From positions 1 to 24,563 of IMG/VR virus record IMGVR_UViG_3300046009_007953: a stretch of 24,563 bases of DNA; one strand, 5' to 3'. This DNA is from a virus. The notes below the pieces were generated by a model. That model saw only the letters and a list, made by a program, of their open reading frames with translations, made no database searches and was not told where the DNA came from. Both the position numbers and the translations under genes were made by a program. This document shows, piece after piece, positions 23,572-24,563 of the stretch (its first letter is position 1; each line of letters opens with the position of its first letter).

Positions 23572-24123
23572 TCATGAATTTTTCTTTGCCTTATTGTAGA
23601 ATAAATGTCTACCTATTTGTGTGGTATATCTCATATTATTCCAACCCGGTTTTACATAGTCTGCATGAAAGAACAAAGCGCCTTTTGTTGGATCTTTAAA
23701 CTTTTCTGTGTAAAGATAAAACGCCAACGCTAACTCAGTAACACTATTATACAACGAATTGCTCTCTAGTGTCAAGAGGCCTTTTCGCATCATATCCTTA
23801 GGACGATTCTCACATACCCAAGAAAATTGACAAACAGTACCGACCTTTTGTTTTACAACACCACAATAGGTATTTGGAAATACGCCAGACTGCATTCTAT
23901 TGTGTGTAACAAATGCTACAGCAAGTTGACCTAATCTTGGTTCTAGACCTGCTTCAAAATACATGTTCTGTGCAAGGCATTCTACTTCAGCCCTAGCATC
24001 GGGTGATAAATCTTGTAATTGAACTCTCGGTTCAATCGGTATTCTTATTTGTGCTGCTGCATGTCCGATGTAAACAACAAATGCTGCGAATATACTACAA
24101 AGTAATAGTGTGATGTAACGCAT
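23572..24123 (-). CDS. Secreted SleB-type cell wall hydrolase (183 aa)
   Basis: Residues 1-24 form a signal sequence (RYITLLLCSIFAAFVVYIGH, then AAAQ with likely cleavage near residue 24). The rest is the Hydrolase_2 (SleB) family: VECLAQNMYFEAGLEPRLGQ (48-67) with E57 as the probable catalytic Glu, VAFVTHNRMQSGVFPNTYCG, VCQFSWVCENRP and the C-terminal ALFFHADYVKPGW. SleB-like enzymes act on peptidoglycan as glycosidases or transglycosylases; in phages they serve as endolysins. The N-terminal segment could be cleaved or act as a signal-anchor-release. GGAG lies 6 bases before the ATG. It may overlap the following small membrane-protein gene. Confidence 0.9.
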   Translation of the reverse strand: MRYITLLLCSIFAAFVVYIGHAAAQIRIPIEPRVQLQDLSPDARAEVECLAQNMYFEAGLEPRLGQLAVAFVTHNRMQSGVFPNTYCGVVKQKVGTVCQFSWVCENRPKDMMRKGLLTLESNSLYNSVTELALAFYLYTEKFKDPTKGALFFHADYVKPGWNNMRYTTQIGRHLFYNKAKKNS

Positions 24124-24142
24124 TATTTCTCCTATAAGTTAG

Positions 24143-24162
24143 GAGAGTGCCAAAGCACTCTC
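24143..24162. other. Perfect hairpin in the gap before the SleB gene
   Basis: GAGAGTGC / GCACTCTC form an 8-bp stem with a CAAA loop, between the stop of the 90-residue gene and the SleB start. Neither strand has a T run after the stem, so it is not a standard terminator. It could be an RNA-processing or stability element that separates expression of the two genes. Confidence 0.55.
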
Positions 24163-24169
24163 GTTCCCG

Positions 24170-24442
24170 TCAGGCAGTTTTTTTGCTCTGTGATTTTTCT
24201 GCTGTGATATTTGAAACGAACCCATTCAAGGACTGTGCCTTGGTGATGATCTCGGTTTCTGTGGGATAAGTTGGAAAGGCTGGATGTTCAGGTATTGCTT
24301 GTCCGTTTAACTTAGCGGACTCTACCTTTACTTGCCATTCATTGATTAAGCGATCTTTGCCGGAATGATATTCTTCCAACAAAAGGTCTTTCGCCATTTT
24401 AAGAAGTTCAAGACGAATCTCGAACGGTGTAAGATTACTCAT
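24170..24442 (-). CDS. Conserved-type small hypothetical protein (90 aa)
   Basis: A helical, charged protein starting MSNLTPFEIRLELLKMAKDL, with central EWQVKVESAKLNGQ, a Pro-rich stretch IPEHPAFPTYPTETEI and C-terminal KAQSLNGFVSNI, ending in Lys/Ser. I recall very similar 'LTPFEIRLELLKMAK' proteins in T4-like marine phages, without known function. GGAG lies 6-7 bases before the ATG. It has a 5' region of about 90 bases with a promoter-like motif and an inverted repeat. Confidence 0.85.
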   Translation of the reverse strand: MSNLTPFEIRLELLKMAKDLLLEEYHSGKDRLINEWQVKVESAKLNGQAIPEHPAFPTYPTETEIITKAQSLNGFVSNITAEKSQSKKTA

Positions 24443-24466
24443 AATTACTCCTGTGTGTTGTGTGTT

Positions 24467-24498
24467 TACTGGCGGATTGTGTGTGTGTGATGCCAGTA
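24467..24498. repeat. Inverted repeat flanking a (CA)n/(GT)n run
   Basis: TACTGGC (24467-24473) and GCCAGTA (24492-24498) are perfect 7-base inverted repeats around an 18-base loop containing gtgtgtgtgtg. The right arm overlaps the -10-like TATACT on the minus strand. A second GT-rich patch lies at 24452-24465. This could be an operator or leader hairpin of the 90-residue gene. Confidence 0.5.
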
Positions 24499-24510
24499 TA
24501 CTTATTTAGT
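24493..24510 (-). promoter_or_regulatory. Late- or sigma70-type promoter motif upstream of the 90-aa gene
   Basis: Minus strand reads ACTAAATAAGTATACTGG. CTAAATA resembles the late-promoter core of T4-like cyanophages, and TATACT, three bases later, resembles a sigma70 -10 box. Both lie about 55-70 bases upstream of the ATG at 24442 in the only clear gap upstream of this operon segment. Which one is used cannot be told from sequence; no convincing -35 is seen. Confidence 0.4.
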
Positions 24511-24530
24511 TACTTTTAATCCCAGAGTCA

Positions 24531-24563
24531 TTATTCAACTCCAAAATGTTTCTTAATCTCATT
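24531..24563 (-). CDS. 3' end of an upstream gene, cut by window edge
   Basis: On the minus strand the frame entering from the right edge reads NEIKKHFGVE and stops at TAA (24531-24533). Only ten residues are visible, so no product can be named. The following 88 bases hold the promoter-like motif and repeats described for the next gene. Confidence 0.5.
   Translation of the reverse strand, partial: NEIKKHFGVE

Noticed and set aside
24143-24162. Hairpin called as an intrinsic terminator
   Set aside because: No T run on either strand.
24451-24493. GT-rich patches as CRISPR or att-like repeats
   Set aside because: They are simple dinucleotide runs with no spacer structure, tRNA or integrase nearby.

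Overview
This window is a late-gene and replication-gene segment of a T4-like contractile-tailed phage (myovirus). The closest look-alikes I know are the T4-like phages of marine and freshwater bacteria (cyanophage/pelagiphage type). The reasons are recognisable homologues of T4 gp48, gp53, gp27, gp5, gp5.4 (PAAR), gp25, gp6, gp4, gp26, gp32, gp59 and gp33, the AT-rich composition, dense packing with many 1- and 4-base stop/start overlaps, and a cyanophage-like gp32 without cysteines. I saw no tRNA, integrase, IS element or CRISPR array. The host cannot be read from this sequence.

Layout. (1) Positions 1-12850, minus strand: a baseplate operon read right to left as gp48 tube cap, gp53 wedge, gp27-like hub, gp5-like spike, a 65-residue protein, a 313-residue protein, PAAR tip, gp25, gp6, a 1443-residue repeat protein, and the start of a further gene cut by the window edge. 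(2) Positions 12851-12884: a short divergent intergenic stretch with a T4-late-promoter-like motif facing the baseplate operon. (3) Positions 12885-20613, plus strand: gp4 head completion nuclease, a 193-residue protein, a gp19/gp54-type tube protein, gp26, a short out-of-frame extension, then two large tape-measure-like proteins. (4) Positions 20612-20637: a hairpin terminator for the leftward transcript. (5) Positions 20647-24563, minus strand: gp32, a 5'(3')-deoxyribonucleotidase, gp59 helicase loader, gp33 late coactivator, three small genes, a secreted SleB-type cell-wall hydrolase, and the 3' tip of one more gene.

The most interesting part is the tail-assembly section. The gp26 gene ends in a T TTT TTC slippery heptamer, in the correct register, preceded by an internal Shine-Dalgarno-like AAGGA and followed one codon later by the stop. 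A -1 slip would join gp26 to a 69-residue extension that has no good start of its own. This has the lambda G/GT tail-chaperone layout, directly upstream of the tape-measure-like gene. Next, the two large proteins (810 and 863 residues) appear to be tandem paralogues with the same hydrophobic-helix backbone and C-terminal motif, but each carries a different peptidoglycan hydrolase: a GH24 muramidase in the first and an M15-like metallopeptidase in the second. The gp5 homologue has no lysozyme domain, so the wall-cutting activities that T4 carries on gp5 seem to have moved to a pair of interior tail proteins.
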